The translations under genes and the position numbers were made by a program. A DNA stretch of 64,000 nt from Stachybotrys elegans (lineage: Eukaryota > Ascomycota > Sordariomycetes > Hypocreales > Stachybotryaceae). Location of the stretch: assembly GCA_020746835.1 (NCBI GenBank), contig JAGPNK010000001.1, positions 1,550,001 through 1,614,000 of the forward strand. Reading direction: 5' to 3'. This document shows, piece after piece, positions 1 to 11,943 of the stretch. The notes under the pieces are model-generated. The model saw only the letters and a list, made by a program, of their open reading frames with translations. It had not been told where the DNA came from and searched no databases. The number at the start of each line of letters is the position of its first letter. Positions within the stretch are counted from its first letter, which is position 1.

Positions 1-844
1 GAAGTTTGCGACTGGCGCCCTCGCCGTCTTCCTCATCGGCCTCCAGGACCGTCGTGACAGCGCTTCCAGTCGACGGGCTACTTCTAATGTGCCTGCGAGT
101 GTTGGTGCGACCCACTCCTGCTACGTTGTCGCCGTCGCCTTCTGCAGGACGCTGCTGCGTGGGCGGCTTCATAATGGTAGGTGTGATCTTTTCCGTCTCG
201 GTAATGACAGCGGGGGCCTCGAGACCTTCGGCCTCGGGGGGAAGCTTGTAGTTCTCCGCCGGGAGCAGCTCGTACATGTCGCAGACGGCCTTGAAGAAGA
301 CGTACAGCCCCGTCTGACCCTCGACAGACCAGAAGACGCTGCGGTGCTGGAACCAAGCGTGCGCGAATATCCTGTGCAGTCTCCGGAAGACATTGACAAG
401 GTTCTTTACGCCGACGTTCTTGCTCTGCGTGTCGTTGAGCACGACGAATCGGCTGGGGAAGATCTTTTGGTCTGTGACGATGTTGGCAGCCCAATCCAGG
501 GTGTGGCAGCAGTAGTCGATGGCGCAGCAGCTCTTGGGCTGCTCGTGAACGGCGCAGAGAAACTGCCACTCGGAAGCGCGCATCTCAGGGCACGTATTGG
601 CGCTGCATGGGGGCGCATCGAAGAGGAAGCCGACAATCAACGAGTTGCACTGGGAGATGAGAAACCGGCACAGCTCGTACAGCCAGATGGTGCGGTCGAC
701 GCCGGCCGGGGACTGCGCGAGCTCGAACGCGGCGCTGCGCGTAAGGGGGCGGGTGCCCGAGGAACTGTGGTGGTGATGGAGGGCTGCGAGGTGCTCCTGG
801 AGCTGGAAGGCGGAATCTAGCTGCGAGGATACGGTGAGCGACAT
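1..844 (-). CDS. MOB3: MOB3/phocein-type Mob family protein, partial (C-terminus off the window)
   Basis: Reads from ATG at 844 leftwards without a stop to base 1, so the 3' end lies outside the window. The first ~200 residues form a Mob1/phocein domain: a CSANTCPEM stretch supplies the paired cysteines expected of the zinc site, AIDYCCHTLDWAA and FPSRF follow, and RRLHRIFAHAWFQH carries the paired histidines. This pattern fits phocein (human MOB4, Sordaria MOB3) better than the MOB1 or MOB2 kinase activators. In that family the protein is a STRIPAK subunit acting in cell fusion, septation and sexual development. After the domain comes a long, acidic, probably disordered tail (LEADEEDGEGAS near the edge), longer than in animal phocein. 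The gene is divergent from the CobW gene starting at 1580. No intron is needed in the visible part. Family call is firm; the STRIPAK role is inferred from orthologues. Confidence 0.9.
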   Translation of the reverse strand, partial: MSLTVSSQLDSAFQLQEHLAALHHHHSSSGTRPLTRSAAFELAQSPAGVDRTIWLYELCRFLISQCNSLIVGFLFDAPPCSANTCPEMRASEWQFLCAVHEQPKSCCAIDYCCHTLDWAANIVTDQKIFPSRFVVLNDTQSKNVGVKNLVNVFRRLHRIFAHAWFQHRSVFWSVEGQTGLYVFFKAVCDMYELLPAENYKLPPEAEGLEAPAVITETEKITPTIMKPPTQQRPAEGDGDNVAGVGRTNTRRHIRSSPSTGSAVTTVLEADEEDGEGASRKL

Positions 845-1579
845 GGCCCGGCGCGGGGGAGCGAGGGCGGCAAACCTCATTGAGGGGGACCAGAGGTGGT
901 CCGGAAGCCCAGTCACACGCCTTGGTGCCTGGATGTATGCGGCGCTTGGAGTTGGCGTCGAGCTGCGACTGCTCCATGTGGGCGGCTTGAGGATTCGTCG
1001 CGGGCCCGCCAGAAGGAGAGTTGGGGCCTAATTGGATCTCGGCGGGCGGAGGAGGGCTGGGGAGTCGTGGTGAGCTGGGCGCCAGAGACATGTTGAGGGG
1101 AGCCCGGAGCAGCTCGTGGCCTGCAAAGGTGTTTGCGTGGTCGGTTTGGATGGATGCACGGAAGCGCTTTGGGGGGTGGGTGGAGCTACCCTTCTTTTGG
1201 TGTTTTGGTGTTTGAGGAGCGGATACGCCTGCCATGCGCATGTGCAAGCCACGCCGCTTGCTCGAGGTACATTCGCTATGTACTGTACGTACCGCTGGTG
1301 GTGGCCTGTGGCTGGAGTGCTGCCTTGTTAGTCACATAATGCCACATACACGCATAGCACGCTGGCTTCTACCGGGGCTTGATCGGCTTTTGCCGAGCCA
1401 AGCCGTGACATCAGTGGGCGTTTGAATGCTGGATGCTGGTGATATTTTGACGTGCAACACATGGCTGACGGAGAGAAAGGCTCCAGAATAAGCAGAGTGT
1501 GAATCAAGAGAGCCCCGTCATTACCTACGTCTGAACAGCAAGTACATCATCTCGACCGCAGTCTGTTTGTCATTCAACG
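845..1579. other. Divergent intergenic region, MOB3 / CobW
   Basis: About 735 bp between two divergently transcribed start codons, so it must hold both promoters. Frames open on both strands have no recognisable domain and look like chance. I see no TATA box or strong repeat. Confidence 0.6.
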
Positions 1580-2968
1580 ATGGATATAGATGATGATGCC
1601 CCGCCTGAGTTGGTCGACCTGGCCGTTGCGGGCGAGGATCAAGACGAGGTCCCGGCTGTCAAGGTCCCAATTACAATCGTCACTGGTAGGGTTACTCCAG
1701 CCGAGACACAAAAATTTGCCCAGTATTGACGAGAGAGCCTAGGATATCTCGGGGCGGGTAAAACGACACTGTTGAATTACATCCTTACTGCGCAGCATGG
1801 AAAGAAGATTGCTGTCATTATGAACGGTATGTGACATACCCGTGGTTAGTGTCGAGTGTCGGATACTGACCTGCTCAAAGAGTTTGGTGATTGTAGGTTA
1901 CAAAATTGGCCCGCAGGCTGATGCAGGCTGATGTGCAATGCAGCGCTGGACATTGAAAAGTCTCTCACCGTCAACAAAGGAGGAGAGCAGGTGGAGGAGT
2001 GGCTGGAAGTTGGCAACGGCTGCATATGCTGTTCCGTCAAGTGAGTGGTTGCCAGCGCGATCCAAGTACCGAGCTGACTCCCCTAGGGACACTGGCGTAA
2101 ATGCCATCGAGTCTCTGATGGAGAAGAAGGGCGCCTTTGACTACATCTTGCTCGAGACAACCGGCCTCGCGGACCCTGGAAACATCGCGCCGCTATTCTG
2201 GGTGGATGATGGCCTCGGCAGCACCATATACTTGGACGGCATTGTTACCTTGGTCGACGCCAAGAACATCCTGCGAAGTCTCGACGACCCCAGTGGCAAG
2301 ATGGAAGGCCACGACCACGACGACCACGGGCCTCTCCTGACGACGGCCCATGTTCAGCTGTCGCATGCCGATGTCATTGTGATCAACAAGTCAGATCTAG
2401 TGAGCGAAGAGGAGCTCGCGCAAGTACGACAGAGAATCGAGTCAATCAACGGACTGGCCAAGGTGCATGTCACTGAGAGAGGCGCGGTTCCGCAGCTCGA
2501 GGGCTTCTTGCTCGACCTGCACGCATATGACCAGTTCAACGAGACAGAGGCAATGAAAAGGGGACATAGCCACCTCGACCCGGTACGCAGACCACAACAC
2601 CCCAGCGCTGACGCAAAGCCAGGGCGATGCTGACAGACTCGTAGACGATTTCAACCATCACCATCCCAGTGCCAAGCCTGCGTCCAGAGCAGCTGGACCA
2701 AGTTGATCGTTGGCTGCGGGCGGTGCTGTGGGACAGGCGGTTTCCCGAGAAGGAGGGGGAAGCCAGCTTCGAGATACATCGTTCCAAGGGTCGCCTCGTC
2801 CTCACGAGCGGGGAGGTAAAGATGCTGCAGGGTGTGCGCGAGATCTTTGAGATCTTTGACGCGCCCAAGGAGGCTGAATCAGTCACCTCCGAGGGCAAGA
2901 TTATCCTGATTGGGAGACAGTTGGTGGCGGCGGAACTAGAACAGAGCTTCAAGAAAGCCATAGAATAG
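1580..2968 (+). CDS. ZNG1: CobW/COG0523 GTPase, ZNG1-type zinc metallochaperone
   Basis: Six exons: 1580-1685, 1743-1826, 1881-1892, 1944-2040, 2087-2582 and 2645-2968, giving 372 residues. The family consists of GTP-driven metal chaperones; the eukaryotic ZNG1 branch delivers zinc to methionine aminopeptidase. Visible motifs are the P-loop GYLGAGKTT (residues 36-44), NEFGD at the switch, the metal-binding CICC (94-97), ETTG (123-126), a His/Asp loop GHDHDDH (174-180), the guanine-specificity motif NKSD (200-203), and a C-terminal CobW_C region ending FKKAIE. The third exon is only 12 nt and encodes most of EFGD. All introns are 46 to 62 nt and have CTGAC-like branch sites where checked. The acidic N-terminus before the P-loop ([13 protein letters not shown]) is usual for fungal members. 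Zinc delivery to a specific client is inferred from the family. Confidence 0.93.
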
Positions 2969-3383
2969 AATAGCCAAGCCAAACAGCATAGGCGTGTCGG
3001 ACCCCCGATGCGTGCTCTGTCGTGCAGGATGCATGCAATGACAAGCATGGCAACAAATCCCCCTTGGCTGAAGCTCAGCCTCGACATTGGCTCTGCACGT
3101 GTTCTGGTGGTCCTATTGGCCAAAGTAACCTACTATTATCTGTGCTACATCCTGTCCTCGGGGCGGACCCACTTGCATCCGACCAGCGAGCGCTCTGGTG
3201 CCTCTGCCTGTTAAGCCTTACGAGCATTCTGGCTGGCTGGAGCATGCACCAAAAGTTGCAGCCCTTGCAGTCACAGCAACACCAAATCGAATCCAACCAC
3301 GCACGACACGACCAAGTTCGCGCACGCCGTACCGAGCACGACTGGCGACATCATTGACACAGCCGTGCACCCTACTCGCAACC
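2969..3383. other. Intergenic, CobW 3' end to NOT2 start
   Basis: Short tandem-gene gap of 415 bp. It holds the CobW 3' UTR and the NOT2 promoter and leader. No coding signal or repeat seen. Confidence 0.55.
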
Positions 3384-5706
3384 ATGAACCGGCCAGGTAG
3401 GACCGCCCGAATCTCATTTGGCACTTCAGCCTCGACACCCCGCCACCCATGGCCGCCCGTCTCGATGTACCTACCACAAAATGCTTGGAGGGGGCAGAGC
3501 GCCGAAACCAAGAGGATGCCCATGTCGAGGATATGCGCGGTGCTCGAGGTGTTTCTGGCGACTCTTGGCGGCTGCTCTGCGGCAGTGGTGCTGGCAAGGA
3601 CACGGCACACCACGTCCAGCCCTAGGATCGACAAGTAGCTGCACATACACGGCTTGACGGGGGGCCTTGGGCGTGGCAGGCCTCTGACACTGTCAAGCTG
3701 CACCGTCATCAGAAGTTGGTAGCTAACGGCGCCTGTCATCTCTAGGAGCGGTGCCGCAAACAATGCGAGGCATGTCAGGCAACTTCGGCGGCCCACAACA
3801 ACCTCAGCAGCCAAATCGAAACGTCTCGAATCGGTTACCGAACGGGAAAATGGGTATGGATCGCACATCTATTCTGCCGCGAGGGCTGGCGAATGCTCAA
3901 TGCTGACCTTGTCGCGTGGGGGGAAATAGCAAACAACGGCTCTGGCTGGGCATTCGGCGGAGGCGTGCCCATGGGAACCGCTGGGCTGCAGACGCAGGCC
4001 CGTCAACTCGGCGGAAACGTCAGCTTTGCTCAGAGCCTAAGCGGCTCGCAGCCCGCGACGCCTCTCGACATGTCGTACGTTGTCCCTGCGAATTTTCATT
4101 TCTCCCCCATCCCCTCCTTGAGTTGGTTGCTCGCCTTGGTCGAGCAGTGTATGTGTGTGTGTGGTGGTGGTGGCCTGCAGTGTAATGGGTTGGCAAACCT
4201 TGTGCCGCCGAAACAAAACCCGGCTGGCCCTCTGGCCTTTTGTATCACTTGCGTCACATTAATGACAGGAAGGCGCTGACCACGCGAAGGGAGTTTCCAT
4301 CACTATCCAACAACTCGCAGCTTCCTGCCCCGAATCAAGCTTCTATGTGGTCTGCAGCTGGAACCCGGCCCATCCAGCGAAACCAACCGACGCCCGTCTC
4401 TTCCCAACAAGCAGCCCAAGACGACCTCTTCAGCTCAGCATCCTCCCGCATGCCCTCAGCGCAAGGCTCCTTCCGGTTCGGCAACCAGGGAAACATGCTT
4501 CCATCCTCGCAGATCCAGCCTAGCAGTATCGACGACTTCCCACCCTTGAATCGAACAGCCAACGGAGAGATAGGATCAGAGCGCGGGTCCAACCTCATGT
4601 CTTCCCTCGGGTTCGGAGCGCAGAATGGCCCGACGCCAGCGACGGCCCCCTCGAATCGTGGGAACGGCCTGCTCAATGCACTATCGGCTACGAGTCGAGC
4701 GAACGAGTCGCGATCGCCTCCGGGCGTAGGTTCAGGTACGGCCGACATGAAGCACCCACGTGGCAGAACGAGCTCAATTCACACATCTTCTTTCTCTAGG
4801 TTCCACGGGGGCGCAGGACTTGAAAAGTCCCGGGTCCGGCGAGGACGGGCGCCAGAATCTGGGGAAAGCATCGGATGGGGTGCAGCAGGGCGCCAGCGCA
4901 CTGGGGGCGATTGGTGCTGCAGGCGGCAAGCCCAAGGATGACGAGGAGAGCCAACCACCCGAGGTCGTTGATCCGCTTTCTGGCATGGCCGAAGTGGATA
5001 AGTGGGGTATCAAAGGACTCAGGACTCTGATGAACAACTACCCAGACTACCACGCCATGGTTGTAGGAATGGACCCGAGCTCGTTGGGGCTTGATATGAG
5101 CTCACAAGAGTAAGAGTGCTCGCCGCTAGATGCCCTTGGCCGAGGACCCAGGACTGACCGCTGCAGGCTCTTTTCGACCCAGATCTACTCACTCTTTGAC
5201 GATTTGCCTCCACGGCCCACGGTCAATGCTGGCAAATTCCGCTTGCCTGAATGCTACAACGTGACCAACGTACAGCCCATCGAAAGCAAGATTCAGAGTT
5301 TCAACGAAGAGACGCTATTCTGGATCTTTTACAGCTGTCCGGCCGACGTCAAGCAGCATTTGGCCGCGGTGGAACTGTGAGACCCATCACGTGTCCCCTT
5401 TCGTGACGATGGACGCTGACGAGATGCAACAGGCACTCTCGCAATTGGAGATGGCACAAGAAGCTCCGTGTATGGCTAACAAAGGATGAACACATGACGC
5501 CCCAGATCTTGAGCCCCAACCACGAGCGCGGCTACTACATTGTGTGGGATACGAGTAGCTGGCGCAAAGACAGGGTACGTTGTCCATGAGCTGGGACTCT
5601 TTCGTGGCCGCTTGAGCAGGAATCTGACGAATGCAACCAGCGCGAATTCACCCTTCACTACGGCGATCTTGATACGACTCTGGGCCAGGCACCGGTATTA
5701 TCGTAG
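3384..5706 (+). CDS. NOT2: NOT2/CNOT2, CCR4-NOT complex subunit
   Basis: Eight exons: 3384-3396, 3746-3853, 3930-4074, 4290-4735, 4800-5109, 5167-5376, 5433-5574 and 5641-5706, giving 479 residues. The N-terminal two thirds are low-complexity and Gln/Ser/Asn-rich, with the conserved fungal stretch NGSGWAFGGGVPMG, PLDMSEFPSLSNN and DDFPPLNR. The C-terminal ~150 residues are the NOT2/3/5 (NOT box) domain: KWGIKGLRTLMNN, PECYNVTNVQPIESKIQ, EETLFWIFYSCP and NWRWHKKLRVWLTKD. It is a scaffold subunit pairing with NOT1 and NOT3/5 in deadenylation and transcript control in cytoplasm and nucleus. The first coding exon is only 13 nt (MNRP plus one base), followed by a 349-nt intron; the frame closes exactly through all eight exons. 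The third intron (215 nt) contains a GT-rich simple repeat. Identity is firm; the remote first exon is well supported by fit but not proven. Confidence 0.93.
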
Positions 5707-6725
5707 GCGGCCACCCTCTGGGTACACATGGTCAATGGGCTACGGGAACAACCATGACGGCATGACGGCATGGTGATGATGAATCGGATGGGGCGTTTCA
5801 GCTATCGGAAGGGCTAGGAACTTGATTTCTCGCAATGGATTCATTGGGAACTGGTTCGGTCGGTGGGCCTTGGAGGGACTGTCGGGTTATAGATCCATGA
5901 CTGGCTGTTGCTTGCAGCGCAAGACTTCGACAAGCCTGGCGGAAGGCCATGGCCTTTCTTTATAAACGTGTGCTGACCCCATTCATGGGTTTCCCCTTTT
6001 TGTGTCGTGACGACCAAGATGATGAGAGTGAAGATGCCGTGAGGAGATGTGTCCGACCAAGACATTGAAATTAGTAGCTTGAAATCTGCCACTGACCCAC
6101 CGATCAATTCATCGAGAGGCTTGATTTATTAGAATTTATTAGGTATGCTGGGAAGTTTTGCTCTGAAAGCTTGGCTGCTCGTGGATATAAATGACTACCT
6201 TTCTCTCTGCTGGAGCATCACATCCTCCACCACCTCATCGGACCTGCTAAGCCATTACCTTAATTTTGCTCCACAGTCTTGAAAGCAAAAGAACCTGCCG
6301 AGTGTCGCGTGAGTGGATTCGCTTCTGGGTGCTGGCTGGCGCATGCGCATGCGATCCCTTCCCACCTTTGGGTTTAGCCGAAGATTCGCCATCCATGAAG
6401 CTTCCATAATAAGGTACCTAGACAGACAGGTGGTATCTGATGTTGGCGCCGTGGTTTCCACTTTCTTCAACCTTCACTGTCCTTACAGCAGTGCATGTCT
6501 ATCTTGGCCAACAGACTACCCATCTATTGAGCCCCAAGAACGTTACTCGCAGCGCCTGCTCCGTTGAAGCATTCGGTGCCCCCCGACCCTCCCACGCCGC
6601 CCCTCGCTCCGGCCTCTTTCATCCCGATACTCGGAGGATCCTAACGAGCCTCGGCGCCAACATCGACGTCAACGCCAACTTGCCGACTCCCGCCAGCATC
6701 ACAACCCGCCGCACTCCTACCGACC
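5707..6725. other. Intergenic, NOT2 to CUE1-like gene
   Basis: About 1 kb holding the NOT2 3' UTR and the promoter of the next gene. Composition is mixed and partly AT-rich around 6120-6190. No domain-bearing frame and no repeat stands out. Confidence 0.55.
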
Positions 6726-7341
6726 ATGGCTGAAGATCAGATCTCGCTGCCATATCTCATGGTGATGATGGTGGTATCTGTGTTGGTCATCAGATATCTG
6801 TTCTTTTCCAGCCCGGCAACGCCACCGTCATCTGCAAGGTCGCCAGAGATCATCATGAGATCAAGAGAGTCGGCCGTGGAGAGAATACAACAAATGTTCC
6901 CCCAAGCCGACAGGCGGAGTCTTCTATGGGATCTGCAGCGCAACGGAGGCAACATTCACAATACGACTGAGCGGATATTGGCAGGGCGATTGGAGACTGT
7001 AAGATGACCCCTTTGCTTCTTCGTGACTCGTCCCTCTCGGTATCTAACAGATGCAGCCGCCCGTCACCTTCCAACCCCCTCCGCCACCCGGTCGTCCCGC
7101 GGCCAACCCGAGCCTTACGCCAGGGGCCAGGCCAGCGGACAAGGCGTCGCAGCCCGATCTGATTACGCGCTACAACCTGAAGAGCAAGCTGGGCGCGGAA
7201 GAGGCGGAATCCAAGAGCAAGGGCTGGAGCTCGAACCGAGACGAACGCCAGGCGAGCCTTCAGCGAAGGCGGGATGAGATGATTCTGGCCGCGCGGAGGA
7301 AGATGCAGGCCAAGATGGCGGCGGAGCAGGCAAGCGGATGA
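6726..7341 (+). CDS. CUE1: CUE1-like ER membrane CUE-domain protein
   Basis: Two exons, 6726-6998 and 7051-7341, giving 187 residues. Residues ~9-28 (PYLMVMMVVSVLVIRYLFF) form one transmembrane segment. Residues ~48-90 are a CUE ubiquitin-binding domain with the MFPQ motif, a di-leucine SLLWDLQRNGGN and a TTERIL helix. A proline-rich linker follows, then a charged C-terminal region ending in a lysine/arginine-rich helix (RRRDEMILAARRKMQAK), where yeast Cue1 carries its Ubc7-binding region. In yeast, Cue1 anchors and activates the E2 Ubc7 at the ER for ER-associated degradation. The start has a good context (ACCATGG). The layout TM-CUE-tail and the length close to yeast Cue1 (about 200 residues) support the call; Ubc7 binding is inferred. 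Confidence 0.86.
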
Positions 7342-9186
7342 TGCGAGGGTCATTGCCGAGGGGTCATGCTATGCATGGTGCATAAGGTTTGGGGCTGCTA
7401 GTTAAGCGAATCATTTTGTATTAAAATCGTGAGATTGGGAATGGCAAAGCGCTATCAGCCAATGAGTCTACTGTGCATACAAGGCATGAATGATGGCAAG
7501 ATGGGAGGATGGGAGGATGGGTCTGGCCGTACCACACGGCGGGACCCTTGTTGAGCCTCCGAAGATCACCAGGGATTCTACGGTTTCCAGTGCCGAGCCC
7601 AGCTAGGGTGACATCATTGACGTTATGCGCAATCACTTTGCCCGGTTGGCGTGTAGAGAGTACATATGCATCACACATCATCTGGATGAGTACCAGCCTA
7701 GGAAGGTAGGTGACTGGGACAGCACCGCCTCGAGTGACGAACGGCAGAGGGAGCGAGCAGGTGTCTCTTCGGCGTCATGAGGTGCCTGGCATTGGAGGGG
7801 CAACGCATCGCGTGGGGGTACCCATTTTGCCTGGAGGTATTTCCATTGGCAGGTGAAGCAAAATGGAGGCATCTAGGCAGGCTATGGATACTGCCACAGC
7901 GGATGACGAAGCGGTCAAGTGGTGCGCGGCCAGATGAAATGCCACTTTTGTCAGGTACGGGAATAAGTACAGATCTTGAAGAGCGTACCTGGGCTGAGCC
8001 ACATCACCTGAGGCTGTGACAGCCACACTTGGCGGTTGAGGTACCTATCTCTACAGGTACCCAAAGCTCTGTTGGGTTTTGTATCGAGTGCCTCTGAAGA
8101 ATACACTTACGCTTTGTGTGCGGAATACTAGATTTTACTTATTTCAAATTTTTTGTCTTGTCGTTTTCATGATAACACGCCTGGTATACATGGAGAGGAG
8201 CTGTTTGCCCCGCACTAAATGCGTGGATGTACATGTGCCTGTCTTTTTTCCCGCTATTCGGGGCCGAGGCGCAGCGTTGTAATTTCCATACTACATTGAC
8301 TCTCCCTTCTCCAGTTTCGTTCCTGGCGATTGAGTGCGGACCTACCAAGACCCTGAAAACTGCCTACGTTAGGCTGAGCCACTGTACCTGCCCGTTCTTA
8401 GGAGGTAGAGCCCATTAGTGGAGGTTGCCACAGTAAACTTACCTTAGTGCGGGACCTGGCTGTACGGGCTACTTACTGCTACTAGCCGTGGCACAGCTTC
8501 GGCCCCAAACAAACAAAACCACCAACGGCTGCCCTTCAACAACCGTCTCGCCGTGAACACAGTCCACCAGACAAAGACGTGCCTTTGCATGGCCGTGTGT
8601 GACGACTAGCCACGATTCTTCATACATCGACGACATTATAGACCCGTCATCACGTCTGGATTACCGGAATCTTCTCGGTACCTGACGTCATCCTGGTGAG
8701 TTCCATCAGCTTGTTTGCGTGGCGCCAATCACCTTCACCGCTGCTGCAGCAGCTGGTTCGGGACATCGTTGGTCGAGGTGCGCGAGGGAGGAGGAGGAGG
8801 AGGAGGGTAATACGAGGAGGAGCGGCTCGCCCACTCAGGATCAAGTGGCGCTACATCTTGCACGGACGGCATCGAGCATCAGCGGCTTGCCCTTCCTCGT
8901 TTACCTCGGCCGCTGCGACGCTTCTCTGGATAAATGTTGACGACGTTTACGAACTAACACATGGGATACAGAAGCGCAGGTTACACCCGCAACAAGCCCG
9001 TCTTTCGTCGAGTGCGGACAACTGCAGTCCTCCGGTCTGACGGCTGGTGCTCTTATCCCGCCTTGATCCTCGTTTTTGCCCGCCCGCCCAAACCGCCAGC
9101 AAACCACAACCTACGAAGTATCCGCCTCCCTTGATATGGTCGTTTCACCCAACCTATAGTCGCCTCGCTCCCCAGCTGCACTTGCC
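7342..9186. other. Long intergenic region before the J-domain gene
   Basis: About 1.85 kb with no supported gene on either strand. It holds a GGA-type simple repeat at about 8787-8806 and a perfect palindrome TGACGTCA at 8683-8690, a CRE/ATF-type site about 500 bp upstream of the J-domain start. The last several hundred bases are probably promoter and leader. Confidence 0.5.
8683..8690. promoter_or_regulatory. CRE-like palindrome TGACGTCA
   Basis: Perfect 8-bp ATF/CREB-type site about 500 bp upstream of the J-domain gene. bZIP factors of the Atf1 class bind this sequence in fungi. One such site is expected by chance in roughly 65 kb, so function is unproven. Confidence 0.35.
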
Positions 9187-11943
9187 ATGGCCGCGCAGCG
9201 GGATTACTACGCAGACCTGGAGCTGCCTCGCACAGCAGATATCCAGGAAATCAAGAAGCAGTTCAGAAAGCTCGGTACATAGCCCCTCTGGCCCCCAACC
9301 AAACGATTGACAAATCCATCTGACGCCTCATATAGCCCTAAAGTACCATCCGGATCGCAATCCCGGCCGAGAACAGGAAGTAAATGCCAAGTTCCAGACG
9401 ATTCAGTCTGCCCACGAAGTTCTCTCGGATCCCCAGAAAAAATCGCAATACGATGCGACCCTCCCGCGGTCCAGGTATCCGACCGCCTCGGGCGTAAAGG
9501 GAAACCCTTGGTCCCACGTCAGCGAACAGTTCCCGGCGCCTCCTCGTAGGAAGCCGCCTGCTTCGGGGGCGCAGAGATGGAATCAACGCTTCGCTTCCGG
9601 CGTGCCTCCGACCGCCAAGCAGCAAGCGTCTAGCGACTCCGAGTCGAGGCAGAGCGCCGCGAGTGCCGCCCGAGCCTTCGAGAGCATGCGCACCAAGGCC
9701 TCGAACCAGCAGCGAGAGACTCCGCAGGCCCCTCCCCCGCCCCCTCCACGCTCGGAAACCGCGAGACAACGTCAGCAAGCATCTTTTGGCAATAGGAAAC
9801 CAAGCTACGCGCCACGCACTTCTGCGCAGGATGACGAGCCCCCAGCAACACCTGCAAGAAATAACACAGCGAGACACCATGCGTCCTCGTCTAGCCAGGT
9901 GCCCCAGGCGTCGCCAATTCCAGATCCCTTCAGCCAATTCAGAGAGAGAGAGTATGGGCACGATGCTCGGCAAAGCTCGCCATACACTACACACGGCGGG
10001 GAGAAGACCAATCCCTTCGACGGTGTCCCCATCGGCCGTGCTAAGAGCACAAGAGAGCCTGCACACCGCCCAACTTCACAGTTCCCTGCCGAATCGACAT
10101 TCTCACCAAGGCGCCAGCGCAGCAACAGCGTGCCCAAGGACACACAAGAGCCAGTTACGCCCAAAGCTGATAGGGTCCCCAAGGAAGCAAGACGGCCTGA
10201 TGCCAACCAGAGGTCGACCAAGGTCCCAGGTCATGCCCCCGACGGCTCCTTGGCCCAGAACGGTGCCGCGGATATGAATTGTATGATGAACCGCCCCCTT
10301 TTGTAATATGTACAACTAACCTTCTCATAGCTCCGAGCAAACCTACCACACCAGGAGGATCTACAATGTATGCAACCCTTCATCATGCAAGCCATTCCAA
10401 CATCGCCGGGGGCTTCCCCCATAGCCGACCTCATGATTTCTGCACCTGCCCTACTGCAAAACGAAGATGCAGCACTGCTCAACATCCCCCTCATAAGACG
10501 AGCCTTTCGGCCCGGAAGTCTACTCCGAGTGGAGGACAGAACTTCTACGACAGCCTAACGCCTTTCGAGAAACGGCAATTCGAGCTGCTAATCTGCTTGA
10601 TCAACAACAAGCACACGGGCCAGTCGCCGCGTGATGCACAGCCGAGCCTCTTTGTTTTACCCTGCCAAAGAGACGAAGAGATAGCTGACAAATGGTGCCA
10701 ACATAGCTTCACTTTCCCTATCGATCATGATACGTTTGCGCAAACGCCCCACCGTACCAACTCACACAACAGCGTTGAAGATATCAACACCAAGTTCGCC
10801 GAAGATCACACCACAAAGCCTTGGCAGTTCAGTGCAGGTGGTTCGACAACAGACGGATCTCCCATCAGCCGGTCTCCTGCAGGAAGCCGGAGCAGCAGAA
10901 GGTCACCAACGAGGCCTGCCGTATCTCGTCCCGAGGACACTAATAGCAGAAACCCCCAGACCGACCAGATGGCAAGTGGTTTCAACCCTGATGGCTGGAG
11001 TGATAAGTTCGGGCCCCAGACGTTCGAACCGCCCCCTAGACCTCCTGCCTCGGCTTCACCTACGCGGCCAGCACGTGCCAATACCAAGAAGACGAGGGCG
11101 GCGGCCAAGACGGCAGGAGGATACGCCGTTGTTGAGGACGACAGTAGCGACGAGGAGCCCTTCCAATGGACAGGGCGCAAGGGCTCGGCTCCCGCGCCAA
11201 CTGCTACATTCGCGGCCAGTCCCCAGGCCATGGACATCGATTCACCCACTCCTACGACTTCAACCACGCCGCCGCCGCAAAATGGATCCAACGGCGCTCG
11301 CAATATGAATGTGGAGCCGTCGAGACCAGAATGGCGCCCTGGCGATGTCAACCATCTTAATGGGGATGCCCTGCAAGGAGAGCAAGCCAAGAAGCAGTTC
11401 AAGTCTCCGAACCTTGGCTCCGAGGACAGTGAAGAGTTCAGGGCCACTCTGGACGACTTGAAGAACGTTGCCCCGTTTGCTCAAGACGTCCAAGGGTTGA
11501 AGTCCTTGTCCGACTTGAAAGCCAACCTCCCCTTCGAGAGCAAAGCCTCTACAGCCTCGGTCAACCTGCCGCAAGTTCAGCCTCTGGCTTTCCCCGATAT
11601 CCCCGAGGCACCGCGACTGCCGCCAACCGTGGCCATCAGTGGAATGAAGCCTAATGTACCATCATGGGAGAAGTACCTTCGGGAATTCGAAGTCTACCTG
11701 CAGCGCTGGGACATTATGCACGCCCTCGTCTTGGCTCACTTTAGTACACGCCTGGAGAACCTTTCGCAAGCCAGACAGACCAAGGGCTATGGCTTCCTGG
11801 GTGTGCGCGGTGACAGTGAGGTGTACGACTACTTCGTCTCGGTCCAGCAGGATAACGAAGTGAGGAGACGCTGGAGCGCTGCCTGCGAAGAGCACGAGAA
11901 GCGGCTGCGAGAGTTTATGGCGTTTCGGGAGAAGATGAAGTGA
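9187..11943 (+). CDS. J-domain (DnaJ) protein with long disordered body
   Basis: Three exons, 9187-9274, 9336-10280 and 10331-11943, giving 881 residues. Residues ~5-70 are a J domain ([20 protein letters not shown], then [10 protein letters not shown] with the HPD triad at 34-36, [20 protein letters not shown]). HPD stimulates Hsp70 ATPase activity. No zinc-finger or DnaJ C-terminal domain follows, making it a class C J protein. Residues ~100-680 are Pro/Ser/Thr/Gln-rich and probably disordered, with an acidic DDSSDEEPF stretch. The last ~200 residues are better ordered: [32 protein letters not shown] and a charged terminal helix, a layout I associate with large fungal-specific J proteins. 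The segment around 10370-10560 is unusually low in recognisable features, so a frameshift or missed intron there cannot be excluded, although the frame stays open. Confidence 0.85.

Noticed and set aside
9338..10066. Minus-strand open frame opposite the J-domain gene
   Set aside because: Arg/Leu-rich shadow of a Pro/Ser/Gln-rich disordered region.
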